A stretch of 64,000 nt of DNA from JAITVM01 sp031551135 (GTDB lineage Bacteria; Bacillota; Clostridia; Lachnospirales; JAITVM01). The first letter of the stretch is position 1. The number at the start of each line of letters is the position of its first letter. The notes under the pieces were generated by a model that was given only the letters and a program-made list of their open reading frames with translations, did no database searches and had not been told where the DNA came from. The stretch spans positions 1-64,000 of the forward strand of contig JAVBOA010000021.1 in the NCBI GenBank assembly GCA_031551135.1. The letters are read 5' to 3'. Below are positions 26,274-35,867 of this stretch, in pieces. The position numbers were made by a program, and so were the translations under genes.

Positions 26274-26337
26274 ATAATGAACATACTAATAAAACCGCAA
26301 AAAATGAATAAAGCAATTTTTTATTTTTTGAAATCAT
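26251..26337 (-). pseudogene. out-of-frame N-terminal membrane segment of GGDEF/EAL gene
   Basis: ATG at 26337 opens 28 codons: MISKNKKLLYSFFAVLLVCS and a few more hydrophobic residues, then a stop at 26251. This is a typical basic-plus-hydrophobic first membrane helix. Its last codons overlap the start of the GGDEF/EAL frame in an AT-repeat (TTTATATATATGATAAATAAA), where a one-base slip would join the two. Confidence 0.65.
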
Positions 26338-26499
26338 AAGTCACATCCATTCAGGCCTTTTCGAAAATATGAAGCCGAAAAAAATTATATAATATAGCGG
26401 TTTGATTTTTTACCGACTAAAATATTTATTTTTTCTTAAAAATAAAAATCATAAGGAATTTTATTATCTTTTGAAAGTAAGGAATTGTTTGTTGAACTG

Positions 26500-26611
26500 A
26501 TACTATTTTCATTTTGATAAGTAGAAAAAATTTTTCACAGCGGAGCGTTTCGCGCAATGTTTCTGGCGCGAAATGAAATATTTTTTTCTATCTTTATAAT
26601 GAAAATAGTAT
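26500..26611 (+). repeat. MITE-like element, copy 4
   Basis: A 112-bp copy of the subtype with inner hairpin TTTCGCGC/GCGCGAAA. It fills the middle of the divergent 26338-26821 gap. Another weaker palindromic remnant (ATTCTATTTACATTCT...AGAAAAATGTAAGTAG) lies at about 26733-26772. Otherwise the gap shows only the RBS CGGAGGA of the downstream gene. Confidence 0.93.
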
Positions 26612-26821
26612 GATAAGTATATTTCGTCATTTTGCAGATTCTTCTTTATGATGAATGTTTATCCGATGTAATCGAATTTAACTCGAAAAATTCGGATAAA
26701 TTTTCGTATTATGGATAATATATCTAGTATAAGATTCTATTTACATTCTAAAAGATAGAAAAATGTAAGTAGTATTAATTAAATAAAGATACGAGTTTAT
26801 GGCTAAATTTCGGAGGACAAT

Positions 26822-29005
26822 ATGGTTGGAAAAAAATTTTTTATTGCATATGCATCAATATTAATATTTTCTGCACTAATAGCTTTTTTAGGAATACGGA
26901 TAGGCTTGAAGGATTCGGATATTAAATCATTTAATGAGAATTTTCAGATGATAAATCAAACAAAAATTATTTCAAGCGAATTATCGAAAGATATGTATTC
27001 GTATCTTTTATATACACCCGAAAAAGAAGGATATTTTAATGAAATAAAAAAAATAAAGACGGAAATAGATGAAAAGTTTACACTGTTGCTTCAGAACTTA
27101 GATAAGCTTAAAATTACTTATCCAAAATATGAGGACAAAATTTCGACTTTATTGCTGCAATTAGAAAAATACAAAAAATCAGTCGAAAATTTATATAATT
27201 TTATGCTTCTGAAAGAGAGAGAATTTTATGCGAATGATATTTTGACTAATAATGAAATATTGGAAGTAAATACAAATAATTTATTAGATGAAATTTATAA
27301 TAACGCAATTTCTGAATTAACGAATTTCCAAGTGAAAGAGAAAAAAGAGCAAGAAGAATCGATTGCTCAAATGATAATAATAATGACTTTTTTGATTTTA
27401 TCTTTATTTTATTTATTTAAACTATATAAATCGGAATACAAAAAGCCCGTTAAAAAAATAAAAAAAATGCTGGATATGCTTTTAAACGGAGAATTTTCTT
27501 ATATAAATATAAATCAAAACAACGAAATCGGTGAGCTTGCCGAAAGCCTGAATTTACTCAGCCAGAAAATTAACAATATGTTTTCTGATATAATATCTGT
27601 TTGCGAAAAAATAAATTTAGAGGGGGATATCGATTGCAGAATTGATACGAAAAATATTTCCGGTATATATGAAAATTTATGTACATCGGTGAACAATTCG
27701 TTTGATTTGATTTTAAATGACACAAAAGAAATTTTAGCGGGCATGGACAGATTGGCAGAAGGAAATTTTGAATATGCCCTAAAGACAAATATAGGCAAAA
27801 AAAGAATTTACAATATAAAATATGAAAACCTCAAATGCAATTTAGTTGAAATAAGAAATTCAATTTTGCAGAGCCTAAGAGAGATATTAGTGGCAAATTT
27901 TGAGTATATTTCGAAAGAGAAAATATTTAAAAACGGCTGGGGAGAGATAGAAAATAGTTTGTATGAAATAATTCTTTCAGGTAAAAATTTCAACGAAGAA
28001 ATAACGAAATCCATGGAGGAATTTTCAAATGGTAATTTGGAAACCCGAATATGCGGAAATTTTAAATGCGGATATAGCCATATACAAAATGCAGCGAATA
28101 ACGCCATGAATTCTGTAACCAGAAATATAGCCGAAATAAAATATTTAATCAACGGTTTATCATCGATAAGTGATAAAACGGATTTTTTAGATTTGAAAGA
28201 ACTATTGCAGGATGTTAATGAGACAGTGAAACAAATTTTTGGATTCTCTAATAAATTCTCGGATATTATTTTTGATTATTCGGCGGGTGCATTGGACATC
28301 CAAATGGAATCATCTGCAAATACGGTACAAATTTTGAGCAGACTGAATGATGCAAGAGAGCAAATAAAAGAATTGACCGAAATTTCAATAAATCCAAATG
28401 AAGCAATTTATGCGGTTGAGCAGATAAGAAAATTTGTGAAAATCGGAATTTATGAAATTTATTCGGTAAAAGAATCTATAGATAAAATAAGTAAACATAC
28501 AGTAGGTATTTCGGATTTATTGAACAATATTGAAGATATTTCAAATCAAACAAGCCTTTTGGCACTGAATTCGTCGGTAGAGGCGGCGAGGGCAGGGGAA
28601 AAAGGCAAACCGTTTGTGATATTGGCCGAAGAAATAGAAAGTTTAGCATTAAAAACAAAGAAATCTCTTTCTGAGATAGAAAATATTATATTTGATTCAG
28701 TCCAAATTTCCAGAAGCGGCGATGAAATTGCAGAACAAATTTTAATTATATTTAACGAAATCGCTAATCGTACAGAATTTTTTACGAACTATACAGGCGA
28801 GATTTCTGGAGTTTCCAATAAGATACAAAAAGAAAATAATTTAATTTTGAAAAATATCTGCGATATTATTATTTTATCTGAAAAAAACAAAACGCTGCTC
28901 AACAAAGGGAATGAATATATTTCTTGGATAAACGAAGATTCTCTGACATATAAATCAGAAATTTTTAACTTTTTCAGAATCGGAGAAGAAGAAAAAATCG
29001 GATAA
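26822..29005 (+). CDS. methyl-accepting chemotaxis-like protein
   Basis: A 727-residue membrane receptor. TM1 is about residues 7-25, followed by a four-helix-bundle-like ectodomain (about 30-180) and TM2 about 184-200. A HAMP-type segment follows (KPVKKIKKMLDMLLNGEFSY), then additional HAMP-like helices. The kinase-control tip is at about 570-610 (ISNQTSLLALNSSVEAARAGEKGKPFVILAEEIESLA). The signalling tip is well conserved, but the return helix is short and the protein stops soon after, so the cytoplasmic bundle is atypical. No other che gene is nearby. It sits back to back with the c-di-GMP gene, suggesting a joint motility or sessility input. Confidence 0.85.
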   Translation: MVGKKFFIAYASILIFSALIAFLGIRIGLKDSDIKSFNENFQMINQTKIISSELSKDMYSYLLYTPEKEGYFNEIKKIKTEIDEKFTLLLQNLDKLKITYPKYEDKISTLLLQLEKYKKSVENLYNFMLLKEREFYANDILTNNEILEVNTNNLLDEIYNNAISELTNFQVKEKKEQEESIAQMIIIMTFLILSLFYLFKLYKSEYKKPVKKIKKMLDMLLNGEFSYININQNNEIGELAESLNLLSQKINNMFSDIISVCEKINLEGDIDCRIDTKNISGIYENLCTSVNNSFDLILNDTKEILAGMDRLAEGNFEYALKTNIGKKRIYNIKYENLKCNLVEIRNSILQSLREILVANFEYISKEKIFKNGWGEIENSLYEIILSGKNFNEEITKSMEEFSNGNLETRICGNFKCGYSHIQNAANNAMNSVTRNIAEIKYLINGLSSISDKTDFLDLKELLQDVNETVKQIFGFSNKFSDIIFDYSAGALDIQMESSANTVQILSRLNDAREQIKELTEISINPNEAIYAVEQIRKFVKIGIYEIYSVKESIDKISKHTVGISDLLNNIEDISNQTSLLALNSSVEAARAGEKGKPFVILAEEIESLALKTKKSLSEIENIIFDSVQISRSGDEIAEQILIIFNEIANRTEFFTNYTGEISGVSNKIQKENNLILKNICDIIILSEKNKTLLNKGNEYISWINEDSLTYKSEIFNFFRIGEEEKIG

Positions 29006-29024
29006 ATCAGGAAGAAAAAATTAA

Positions 29025-29082
29025 CCAGAAGCGGAATACTATTTCTATCCTTTAGGACGGAAATGGTACAAGCCGTTTCTGG
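29025..29082 (+). terminator. hairpin with MITE remnant in its loop
   Basis: CCAGAAGCGG (29025-29034) pairs with CCGTTTCTGG (29073-29082). The loop is a short palindromic derivative of the dispersed repeat (29036-29069, ATACTATTTCTATCC...GGAAATGGTAC). It probably was a terminator for the chemoreceptor gene into which an element inserted. Confidence 0.55.
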
Positions 29083-29111
29083 TATTACAAAACAGATTTT
29101 TATAAATAATT

Positions 29112-29879
29112 TTAGATGATGGTGATTTTAAGATTAGATAAATAGTTCTTGAAATCATCCGGCAATTCATTATCAATAATACAAGCGTCCATATCATCTA
29201 TATCGAACATCTTAAAAATAGCCGTTTTGCCTATTTTACTGGAATCGCAAACAAGATAAGATTTATTGGCCGCAAGAAAAAGCGCGCGGTTACTGTCTAT
29301 TTCTTCCAAAATAGGATGGCAAATACCTTTGCTTAAACTAACAGCAGAGGAGCCAACAAAATATTTGTCAATACTAAACGATTTTAGATACTCGATAGAA
29401 CCGGGCCCGATGACAGTTCCGGACTTATTGCGTACTTTTCCGCCGGGAAGATAAACATCGATTCCGTCAATCAATGCGGCTTTGGCGGCAATATTAACAT
29501 TGATAGTAACAATGTTGAGCGGCAATTTGTCTCTGATAAAATCAAGAATATATTCCACGGTGCTTCCTGAATTTAGGGCGATTGTCTCGCCAGGATTTAT
29601 CAAAGCTGCCGCCTTTTTGGCGATTATTATTTTTTCTTCGGAATTTTTACTACGCTTTGCGGAAAACGCCATTTCTTTTACGTCGGTATCATTAAATCCG
29701 CTGTTCAAACAAGCCCCGCCGTAAATCAACTCAATATTGTATTGCGAAGCAAGAGATTTTAAATCACGCCGAATTGTTTCTTCATGCACTTGAAATTTCT
29801 TGCTCAGTTCAGAAACTTTTACAGAACCTTTTTTATATATCCTATCTAAAATAAATTTCTGTCTTTCAACGCTTAACAT
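29112..29879 (-). CDS. DeoR-family regulator (GlpR-like)
   Basis: A 255-residue repressor. The N-terminal DeoR winged helix is about 1-57 (RQKFILDRIYKKGSVKVSELSKKF..., ETIRRDLKSL). The sugar-phosphate sensing domain follows (about 75-235) with NSGSTVEYI and CDSSKIGKTAIFKM. It is the last gene of the glycerol operon, overlapping the previous stop (ATGTTAA), so it is co-transcribed with its likely targets. Glycerol-3-phosphate as effector is inferred from context. A candidate operator lies in front of glpK. Confidence 0.9.
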   Translation of the reverse strand: MLSVERQKFILDRIYKKGSVKVSELSKKFQVHEETIRRDLKSLASQYNIELIYGGACLNSGFNDTDVKEMAFSAKRSKNSEEKIIIAKKAAALINPGETIALNSGSTVEYILDFIRDKLPLNIVTINVNIAAKAALIDGIDVYLPGGKVRNKSGTVIGPGSIEYLKSFSIDKYFVGSSAVSLSKGICHPILEEIDSNRALFLAANKSYLVCDSSKIGKTAIFKMFDIDDMDACIIDNELPDDFKNYLSNLKITII

Positions 29880-31018
29880 AGTTTCACCATACCCATACTT
29901 GATAAAAAGTAATTAACTTTTTTCATTTCAAATCCATTTGACTTTAAAGTATTGAGTGCGTACGGATCGCAAATTACTAATTCTACAAATCCGGCACGCT
30001 TAAATTCTATTATAGCGTTAGTGTAAATTTTTTCAAGAAGATTTTCGTTTTTTATCATAGGAAAATATTCAGGGCAAATCGGCGCAGACCAAATCCCGAC
30101 TTGATTTACGCGCTTATCGGCTTCCAATAACGGCACGAATTCCCACGAATTTAGGACATTTTTTTCTTCATTATTCTGCAAAAGCTGATTAAATCTGCTT
30201 GATTTATTCAAAAAACGAGTGTAGAAACTTCCGCCGTAGATATAAGATTTTTCGCCCTCAAAAGAATCTATTAAATCCAAAATATCTATTATTTCAAAAT
30301 CGTGAGTAATGCCTAAAACTTTGAAGATTTCAGTAAGCATAAAATTAGCTTGACCCGAAAGCGTAATTATTTTTTTTATATTTAAAGAATTCATTTTATC
30401 GATAAATTTTTTTAATTGCTCGATTCCTTCATCAATTAATCCGGCGGCAAGATATTCAAAACCAAGGAATATCGGAGCAATCTCCGAATTAGGAAAAATT
30501 GATTTTTGCTTCAAATAATCGCCCAAATGCGCTGCCGAATCTTGCGCATATTCAAAAGTTGCGCTGTCTATCAGCAAAAATACATCCGAATTATTTGTGC
30601 ATATACTATCCGACCAAATTTTATATGCTTTATCGGAAATTTTAATTATATTTCCGCCGTTGGATTTAATTGCGGATTTTAACGCGTTTACTTCACTTTT
30701 CATAAATCCATTTTTTATATAAAGCTCTCGACCTAAAATATTAATAAGCAAAAAATCTACGCGAGTCTCGCCAAAATTCTGCCATCTTTCGCCTTGTCCG
30801 GATAATATAGAAGAAAAAACAATATCCGCGCCGTATTGCGTAAAAGGAATTTCACCGAGATACGCCGAACGTATTATTTGCGCTGTTCTGGAAGGATAAT
30901 GCCGCAGGGCGCGCGTCGCAAGATATTCGGGGCAGTAGCACGCCGCTTGATCCATAAAAATAACTTGGCGGTTAAGCATATTCATATAAATTTTATTCTC
31001 AAATGAAAAATCTCTCAT
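29873..31018 (-). CDS. unassigned glp-operon protein, resembles a cysteine-depleted HdrB/GlpC CCG-domain protein
   Basis: A 381-residue soluble protein of unknown function, translationally coupled on both sides (ATGA overlap with the upstream oxidase, 7-nt overlap with the DeoR gene). Some segments follow the layout of the CCG (cysteine-rich) domain of GlpC/HdrB: IKKIITLSGQANFMLTEIFK, EIIDILDLIDS, YIYGGSFYTRFL and ELVICDPYALNTLK. The usual CCG cysteine clusters are absent; only isolated Cys remain (AACYCPEY, IWSAPICPEY, VICDPY). This reading is an inference. It may be a structural electron-transfer partner that lost its cluster, or something unrelated. Confidence 0.4.
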   Translation of the reverse strand: MRDFSFENKIYMNMLNRQVIFMDQAACYCPEYLATRALRHYPSRTAQIIRSAYLGEIPFTQYGADIVFSSILSGQGERWQNFGETRVDFLLINILGRELYIKNGFMKSEVNALKSAIKSNGGNIIKISDKAYKIWSDSICTNNSDVFLLIDSATFEYAQDSAAHLGDYLKQKSIFPNSEIAPIFLGFEYLAAGLIDEGIEQLKKFIDKMNSLNIKKIITLSGQANFMLTEIFKVLGITHDFEIIDILDLIDSFEGEKSYIYGGSFYTRFLNKSSRFNQLLQNNEEKNVLNSWEFVPLLEADKRVNQVGIWSAPICPEYFPMIKNENLLEKIYTNAIIEFKRAGFVELVICDPYALNTLKSNGFEMKKVNYFLSSMGMVKLC

Positions 31019-32418
31019 AGGCCTAAAACTCCTTTGTTTAAAATTCCCTTAGGGTCAATTTGAGCTTTTAGCCCCTGCATTATTTTTAAACCGCTTTCGC
31101 CGTGTTCTTTATTCAATAAATGAGCTTTTGCGCTTCCGACCCCGTGATGATGAGAGAGATTTCCGCCGAATTTCAGGCTCGTTTCGCAGGCTGTATTTAA
31201 ACATTCTAAATATCGATTTTCGCCGTCTTTGTCATCTCCGCCTGTTTTCGAGTGGAAAATAACATAAACGCTTGCACCGCTATGATAAACATGCGAAAAA
31301 TGACAATCAATAATTTCGCAAATCGGTTCCAAAGCGGCTTTCATTTCGCTCCAAACTCTTTCGATTTTGTCCCACGGCGCGGCGACCTCGATTGCGTCGG
31401 ACGTACCGCCTTCTATTGCATCATAATCGAGCATTTTTTTTGTGGAAAAACGGCTTAAAAACCATTCGTAAGCACAGAGCTCAGATTTTTTTCGCCCATT
31501 ATTTGCCGATAAAATTTCATCTGTGATTTCGGCTTCTAGTTCTGTAATTTTTTCATTGCCTTCAAAAAGCAAAATCAAAAGTGCGAAATCTTTTTCAAAA
31601 TTATATTGAGAAATTTTATGCGTGGCTTCGGTTTCGTCATAAAGCCTGACAACGGCTGGGCGCAAACCTTTGTGAATAAATATGCGAACCGCATTTAAAG
31701 CATCATGAGTAGACGGAAAAGTGTAAGTCATAAAAATTCTTTTTTCGGCTATCGGATAAATTTTCATTTCTACATTAGTGATTATTCCATAAACGCCCTC
31801 ACTGCCTAAAAAAATTTCATTCAATTCAGGACCGGAAGATTTTTTTGGGGCTTTATGGCTGGAAAAAATACTGCCATCGGGCAAAACAACTCTTAATGCC
31901 GTAACCATATCATCCATTTTTCCGTATTTTGTGGAGAAAGTTCCGATTGCGCGCGTAGCGGCCATTCCTCCAAGCGTCGCACTCTGAAAAGACTGAGGAT
32001 AATGTCCGCAGGTATAACCTTGCTCATTCAGCATATTTTCAAATTCTGCGCCGCTGAGACCGCAGCCGCCCTCGGCTGTACAATTTATTTTATTGATAGA
32101 AAAAGAGCAAATGCGTTTTGTATCAATGATAACTTCAGCGTTATAAGGGATTGTGCCGCCCACGATTCCGCTGCCGCCGCCATAAGGAATAATGTGTATA
32201 TTATATTTATTCGCCAAAATTAAAATTTGCGAAATTTGAGTTTCAGATTCGGGTACTAAAACCGCAGATGCCAAATATGGATATTTGCCTTGCAGAATCC
32301 ATTTGTATTCACGGGGATAACAGCCATGTGAGTATATAAGCAGTTCCTCGGCTTCGGTTAAAATCTCGATTTTGTTTTTCTTTATTTCTTTCAGAAATTT
32401 ATCGAGCTGTTCGTTCAT
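31015..32418 (-). CDS. FAD-linked oxidase, GlcD / alkyl-DHAP synthase-like
   Basis: A 467-residue flavoprotein of the vanillyl-alcohol-oxidase fold. The PP-loop FAD-binding domain has YGGGSGIVGGTIPY (about 78-92) and later FLGSEGVYGIITNVEMKIYP. The C-terminal cap ends GGNLSHHHGVGSAKAHLL with the catalytic-type His cluster seen in alkyldihydroxyacetonephosphate synthase and GlcD proteins. Substrate by context: a glycerol- or glycerol-3-phosphate-derived 2-hydroxy acid or phosphate. RBS AAAGGATC. It overlaps the next gene by 4 nt, so is tightly coupled. Confidence 0.85.
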   Translation of the reverse strand: MNEQLDKFLKEIKKNKIEILTEAEELLIYSHGCYPREYKWILQGKYPYLASAVLVPESETQISQILILANKYNIHIIPYGGGSGIVGGTIPYNAEVIIDTKRICSFSINKINCTAEGGCGLSGAEFENMLNEQGYTCGHYPQSFQSATLGGMAATRAIGTFSTKYGKMDDMVTALRVVLPDGSIFSSHKAPKKSSGPELNEIFLGSEGVYGIITNVEMKIYPIAEKRIFMTYTFPSTHDALNAVRIFIHKGLRPAVVRLYDETEATHKISQYNFEKDFALLILLFEGNEKITELEAEITDEILSANNGRKKSELCAYEWFLSRFSTKKMLDYDAIEGGTSDAIEVAAPWDKIERVWSEMKAALEPICEIIDCHFSHVYHSGASVYVIFHSKTGGDDKDGENRYLECLNTACETSLKFGGNLSHHHGVGSAKAHLLNKEHGESGLKIMQGLKAQIDPKGILNKGVLGL

Positions 32419-32445
32419 AATCAGGATCCTTTCTGAATTATAAAT

Positions 32446-32829
32446 TTATTGATTTTTTTTTATATCTTTACTTTGCAGGAATGGCGCATCTCTCGAGGCG
32501 AGAATATCTATTCCGCTGTCTAAAATATTTTTTATTATAATTTCTCCCATTTTTACGGGAGCCGTAATTTTCTTTTTATAAATTATTTCGAGGGCTTTCG
32601 GAAACAATGATTTTTCTATCGGAGCAGAGCTGATAACGGGTAATCTTGAGATATAAGCGTTTTCAATTACAATTGTTGTAGTTATCATTCGTTTTGGGTT
32701 TTTATATTCATCTTTTACGTAAACTTCTCCGCGCACGCAGGAGTTACCGGATATTTTTATATTTCCGTCGGAATCCTCCAATTCTATATCACAGCTTAAA
32801 GGGCAGATGATACAAGTAAATTTTTTCAA
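32446..32829 (-). CDS. DUF1667 cysteine-containing protein
   Basis: A 127-residue protein. Three cysteines near the N-terminus (TCIICPLSCDIEL) and one in GNSCVRG form a pattern like an Fe-S or metal site, followed by YVKDEYKNPKRMITTTI and a domain ending VKMGEIIIKNILDSGIDILASRDA. This matches DUF1667, a small protein regularly encoded with GlpA/GlpB-type flavoproteins in anaerobes. The function is not established; it could be the electron-transfer subunit of the complex. It lies 2 nt after the FAD subunit gene. Confidence 0.85.
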   Translation of the reverse strand: MKKFTCIICPLSCDIELEDSDGNIKISGNSCVRGEVYVKDEYKNPKRMITTTIVIENAYISRLPVISSAPIEKSLFPKALEIIYKKKITAPVKMGEIIIKNILDSGIDILASRDAPFLQSKDIKKNQ

Positions 32830-32831
32830 AT

Positions 32832-34073
32832 CTATTCCCCCTTTACATCTATTCGTATATTTTCAGAAAGATTATCCGCATTAATATTTATTGCTATCAT
32901 TTCCGGCGGATGCACGGCAATGTATTTTTTTGTATAAATAATATTATCTCCGCTGTAAACCGTTGCTCTTGCATTTTTTATTGATGTATTTACCCGCAAG
33001 AATAAATCAATTTGAGCGGATTTTTTTATTTTTTGCGGCATTATAAAAGACACATTTTCACCCGGAATTACTTCTATTTCAGCTGTTTCAGCACTAAGGC
33101 TTTTTATAAAATCATGTGCCCCCTCGGCGGCTTTTTCGCCTGTTTTAGAAACATAATCCACTAAATCAAAGACTGACACGACATTTCCGGCGGCAAAAAT
33201 TCCGTCGACAGAGGTCATCATATTATTATCAACAATCGGCCCTTTTGTTGTTTTGTCAATTTTGATTCCGATTTTTCGGCTGAGTTCATTTTCCGGAATA
33301 AGTCCGACTGAAAGTACCAATAAATCGCAAGGTATATATTTTTCCGTATTCGGAATCGGATTTCGGTTTTCGTCGACTTTAGCGGCAGTAACTCCTTCGA
33401 TTCGCTTTTTCCCGTGAACTTTGACTATCGTAGTCGACAAATGCAGGGGAATATTATAATCGTCGAGGCATTGCACAATATTTCGCCTCAGGCCGCCGGG
33501 AGTGGGCATAATCTCGAAAACGCCGTTTACATTAACACCTTCCAGCTTCATTCTTCGCGCCATTATCAGCCCGATATCTCCCGAACCAAGTATTACAGCA
33601 TTTTCGCCCGGAAGGTAGCCGTCAATATTTATATATTTTTGCACAGCGCCGGCGGTCATAATTCCGGCAGGTCTTGTTCCCAAAATCCCGACTTGCGGTC
33701 GGGTGCGCTCCCTGCAACCCATAGCCAAAACTATTGCTTTTGCATTAAAAAGCATAAGTCCGGATTTTGGATTAACGGCGTAGATATTTTTTTTCGTTGT
33801 TATTTCCAAAACCATTGTATCGCAAAAAATTTGGACATCGGTTTTTTGCAGAGCGTTTATATAATGACCGGCATACTCACAGCCTGACATTTGTTTATTA
33901 AATTTAATTATTCCAAAACCATCGTGTATGCATTGGTTTAAAATTCCGCCAAGTTCTTTGTCACGTTCGATCAGAGCAACAGATTTTATTCCGAGTTCTT
34001 TTGCACGCAGAGCCGCGGCCATTCCGGCTGGGCCGCCGCCGATAACACATAAATCAACATCAATTATCTGCAT
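32832..34073 (-). CDS. NAD(P)/FAD-dependent oxidoreductase of glp operon
   Basis: A flavoprotein of about 413 residues. Rossmann motif VIGGGPAGMAAALRAKELG at the N-terminus, GGILNQCIHDGFG near 42-54, second dinucleotide motif VILGSGDIGLIMARR near 160, and GIFAAGNVVSVFDLVDYV near 290, typical of pyridine-nucleotide-disulfide oxidoreductases. It forms a set with DUF1667 and the GlpA-like protein, as in anaerobic glycerol-3-phosphate-oxidising complexes. ATG 34073 with AAGGAG 8 nt upstream is preferred over an upstream GTG. It overlaps the GlpA-like gene by 14 nt. Confidence 0.88.
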   Translation of the reverse strand: MQIIDVDLCVIGGGPAGMAAALRAKELGIKSVALIERDKELGGILNQCIHDGFGIIKFNKQMSGCEYAGHYINALQKTDVQIFCDTMVLEITTKKNIYAVNPKSGLMLFNAKAIVLAMGCRERTRPQVGILGTRPAGIMTAGAVQKYINIDGYLPGENAVILGSGDIGLIMARRMKLEGVNVNGVFEIMPTPGGLRRNIVQCLDDYNIPLHLSTTIVKVHGKKRIEGVTAAKVDENRNPIPNTEKYIPCDLLVLSVGLIPENELSRKIGIKIDKTTKGPIVDNNMMTSVDGIFAAGNVVSVFDLVDYVSKTGEKAAEGAHDFIKSLSAETAEIEVIPGENVSFIMPQKIKKSAQIDLFLRVNTSIKNARATVYSGDNIIYTKKYIAVHPPEMIAININADNLSENIRIDVKGE

Positions 34074-35769
34074 CAAAATCACTCCTTGTTCGTTTTTTCA
34101 ATATATTTGTTTCGTCACCTTTTAAAGTGACATCAAGCTTTGAGATTTCAAGCTCTTTGGATAGAATCTCCAGAACCTTCGAGCCGCAAAAACCGCTTTG
34201 ACATCTGCCCATTCCGGCTCTTGTCCGGCGTTTAACTGCATCTAAAGAAAGAGCGGGAATTTTTCCATGAATGGCGTTTATTATTTCGGCTTCCGTAACC
34301 GTTTCGCATCTGCAAATAATTCTGCCGTGCCTGTGGTCGGTTTCGATTAATTCTTCTCTTTCTTCCATGCTGCAATCTCTAAAAGCTTTTTCTGCTTTCC
34401 GAATCGGATTGTAATTTATATTTAATTCAGTGCTTGGATTTTTTTCGATATATAAATTTTCAACCATTTCAGCGATTGCAGGTGCTGAAGCGAGACCGGG
34501 CGATTGAATTCCGGCAACGTGAATAAAATTATTTATTTTTTTCGAATTTCCGATAATAAAATCTTCGTTATAAGTAGAAGCCCGATTTCCGCTGAAATAA
34601 TTAATAATTGTTGATTTTTCGATTCCTTTTACAAGTTCCATTCCTTTGCTGACAACGAAATCCAAATCGTCTTTATCTACCGCCAAATCCTCTTTGTCAG
34701 AGACTTCTTTTGCAGATGGTCCCCAAATCAAAGTTCCCTCGGGGGTTTCCATTGGTCCGCCGCCTTTGGAATAAGGGCCGGGAGCCATTCCCGAAAAAGT
34801 AGTGATTCTGCCCATATTCTCTTTATCAAAAATCACAAGCGTGCCGCGGCGCGGGTGTATCGAATAAAATTCATCATCAGCCATTTTGGCTATTTCATCC
34901 GCATAAAGCCCGGCGGCGTTGATAATATAATTTGTTTCGATAATTCCTTTGTTTGTAATCAAAAATTTTGCCGAGTTGTTTTCGCATTTAATGTCTAAAA
35001 CTTTCGTAGAAAGCCGAAATCTAACGCCATTATCAACAGCATTTTCCAAAAGTGCGAGTGCTACTTCATATGGTTCAACATATGCGGCTGACGGTGTCCA
35101 TAAAACATATTTTACATCATCCGAAAGACCTTTTTCGATTTTTCGGGCTTCGTCGCCATCCAAAATTGCAATTCCAGGAACTTTATTTTTCAGTCCGTTT
35201 TCATAACAAGTCTCGATTTTTTTCAAATCATCATCACTGAAACCGCAGACAAAAGAGCCGGTACGATTCATTTTAAATCCCAATTCTTCTTCCCATTGGC
35301 TGTACATTTCATTCCCTTTAACATTCAGCAGGGCTTTTAATGAGCCGTTTTTTGGGTCATAACCCGAATGTATCATGCCGTTGTTTGCTTTGGTTGTGCC
35401 GCAGGAAATATCGTCCTCTTTTTCGAGCAGTAAAATATTTAGATTATATTTGCACAATTGTCTTGCTATTGCACAGCCGCTGATTCCGCCGCCAATGATG
35501 GCAACATCACATTTATCGATTATATCCATTTCATAAAATTTCGATAAATCAATTTTGTTTGGGATAATCTGGTCATCAGAACTTATATTGCTGACAATAT
35601 TTTTTACGCCTTGCAGTTTTGCCGCAATATGCCCGATATTTACAGCGGTATCCCATTTTTCAACATGTCCGCTCAAAAAAGCAGTGCCTTGATTGTCAAT
35701 TTGCAAGTCAATATTATTTATTCCGATTTCAGCTAATTTAGTATAAAATTCATGTGAAATGTTTTCCAA
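34060..35769 (-). CDS. GlpA-like glycerol-3-phosphate dehydrogenase with N-terminal BON-like and C-terminal BFD domains
   Basis: A flavoenzyme of about 569 residues. Residues about 15-63 resemble a BON domain (INNIDLQIDNQGTAFLSGH..., GVKNIVSNI), which is unusual. The FAD motif VAIIGGGISGCAIARQL is near 90-106, with GTTKANNGMIHSGYD and IHPRRGTL of the DAO/GlpA family. The C-terminus carries CRCETVTE and GMGRCQSGFCG, a BFD-type [2Fe-2S] site (Cys about 486, 488, 523, 528). It probably oxidises glycerol-3-phosphate to dihydroxyacetone phosphate. TTG 35769 was chosen because GAGGTG is 6 nt upstream; an in-frame start at 35850 has no SD. Confidence 0.85.
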   Translation of the reverse strand: MENISHEFYTKLAEIGINNIDLQIDNQGTAFLSGHVEKWDTAVNIGHIAAKLQGVKNIVSNISSDDQIIPNKIDLSKFYEMDIIDKCDVAIIGGGISGCAIARQLCKYNLNILLLEKEDDISCGTTKANNGMIHSGYDPKNGSLKALLNVKGNEMYSQWEEELGFKMNRTGSFVCGFSDDDLKKIETCYENGLKNKVPGIAILDGDEARKIEKGLSDDVKYVLWTPSAAYVEPYEVALALLENAVDNGVRFRLSTKVLDIKCENNSAKFLITNKGIIETNYIINAAGLYADEIAKMADDEFYSIHPRRGTLVIFDKENMGRITTFSGMAPGPYSKGGGPMETPEGTLIWGPSAKEVSDKEDLAVDKDDLDFVVSKGMELVKGIEKSTIINYFSGNRASTYNEDFIIGNSKKINNFIHVAGIQSPGLASAPAIAEMVENLYIEKNPSTELNINYNPIRKAEKAFRDCSMEEREELIETDHRHGRIICRCETVTEAEIINAIHGKIPALSLDAVKRRTRAGMGRCQSGFCGSKVLEILSKELEISKLDVTLKGDETNILKKRTRSDFDADN

Positions 35770-35867
35770 TTGAAACACCTCGATTTTAGTCAAAAGGGCA
35801 GAAATGTTAAAATGTTCTGCCCCAATTATATTTATTGTATTTACATTCAAAATATAAAAGAATAATA

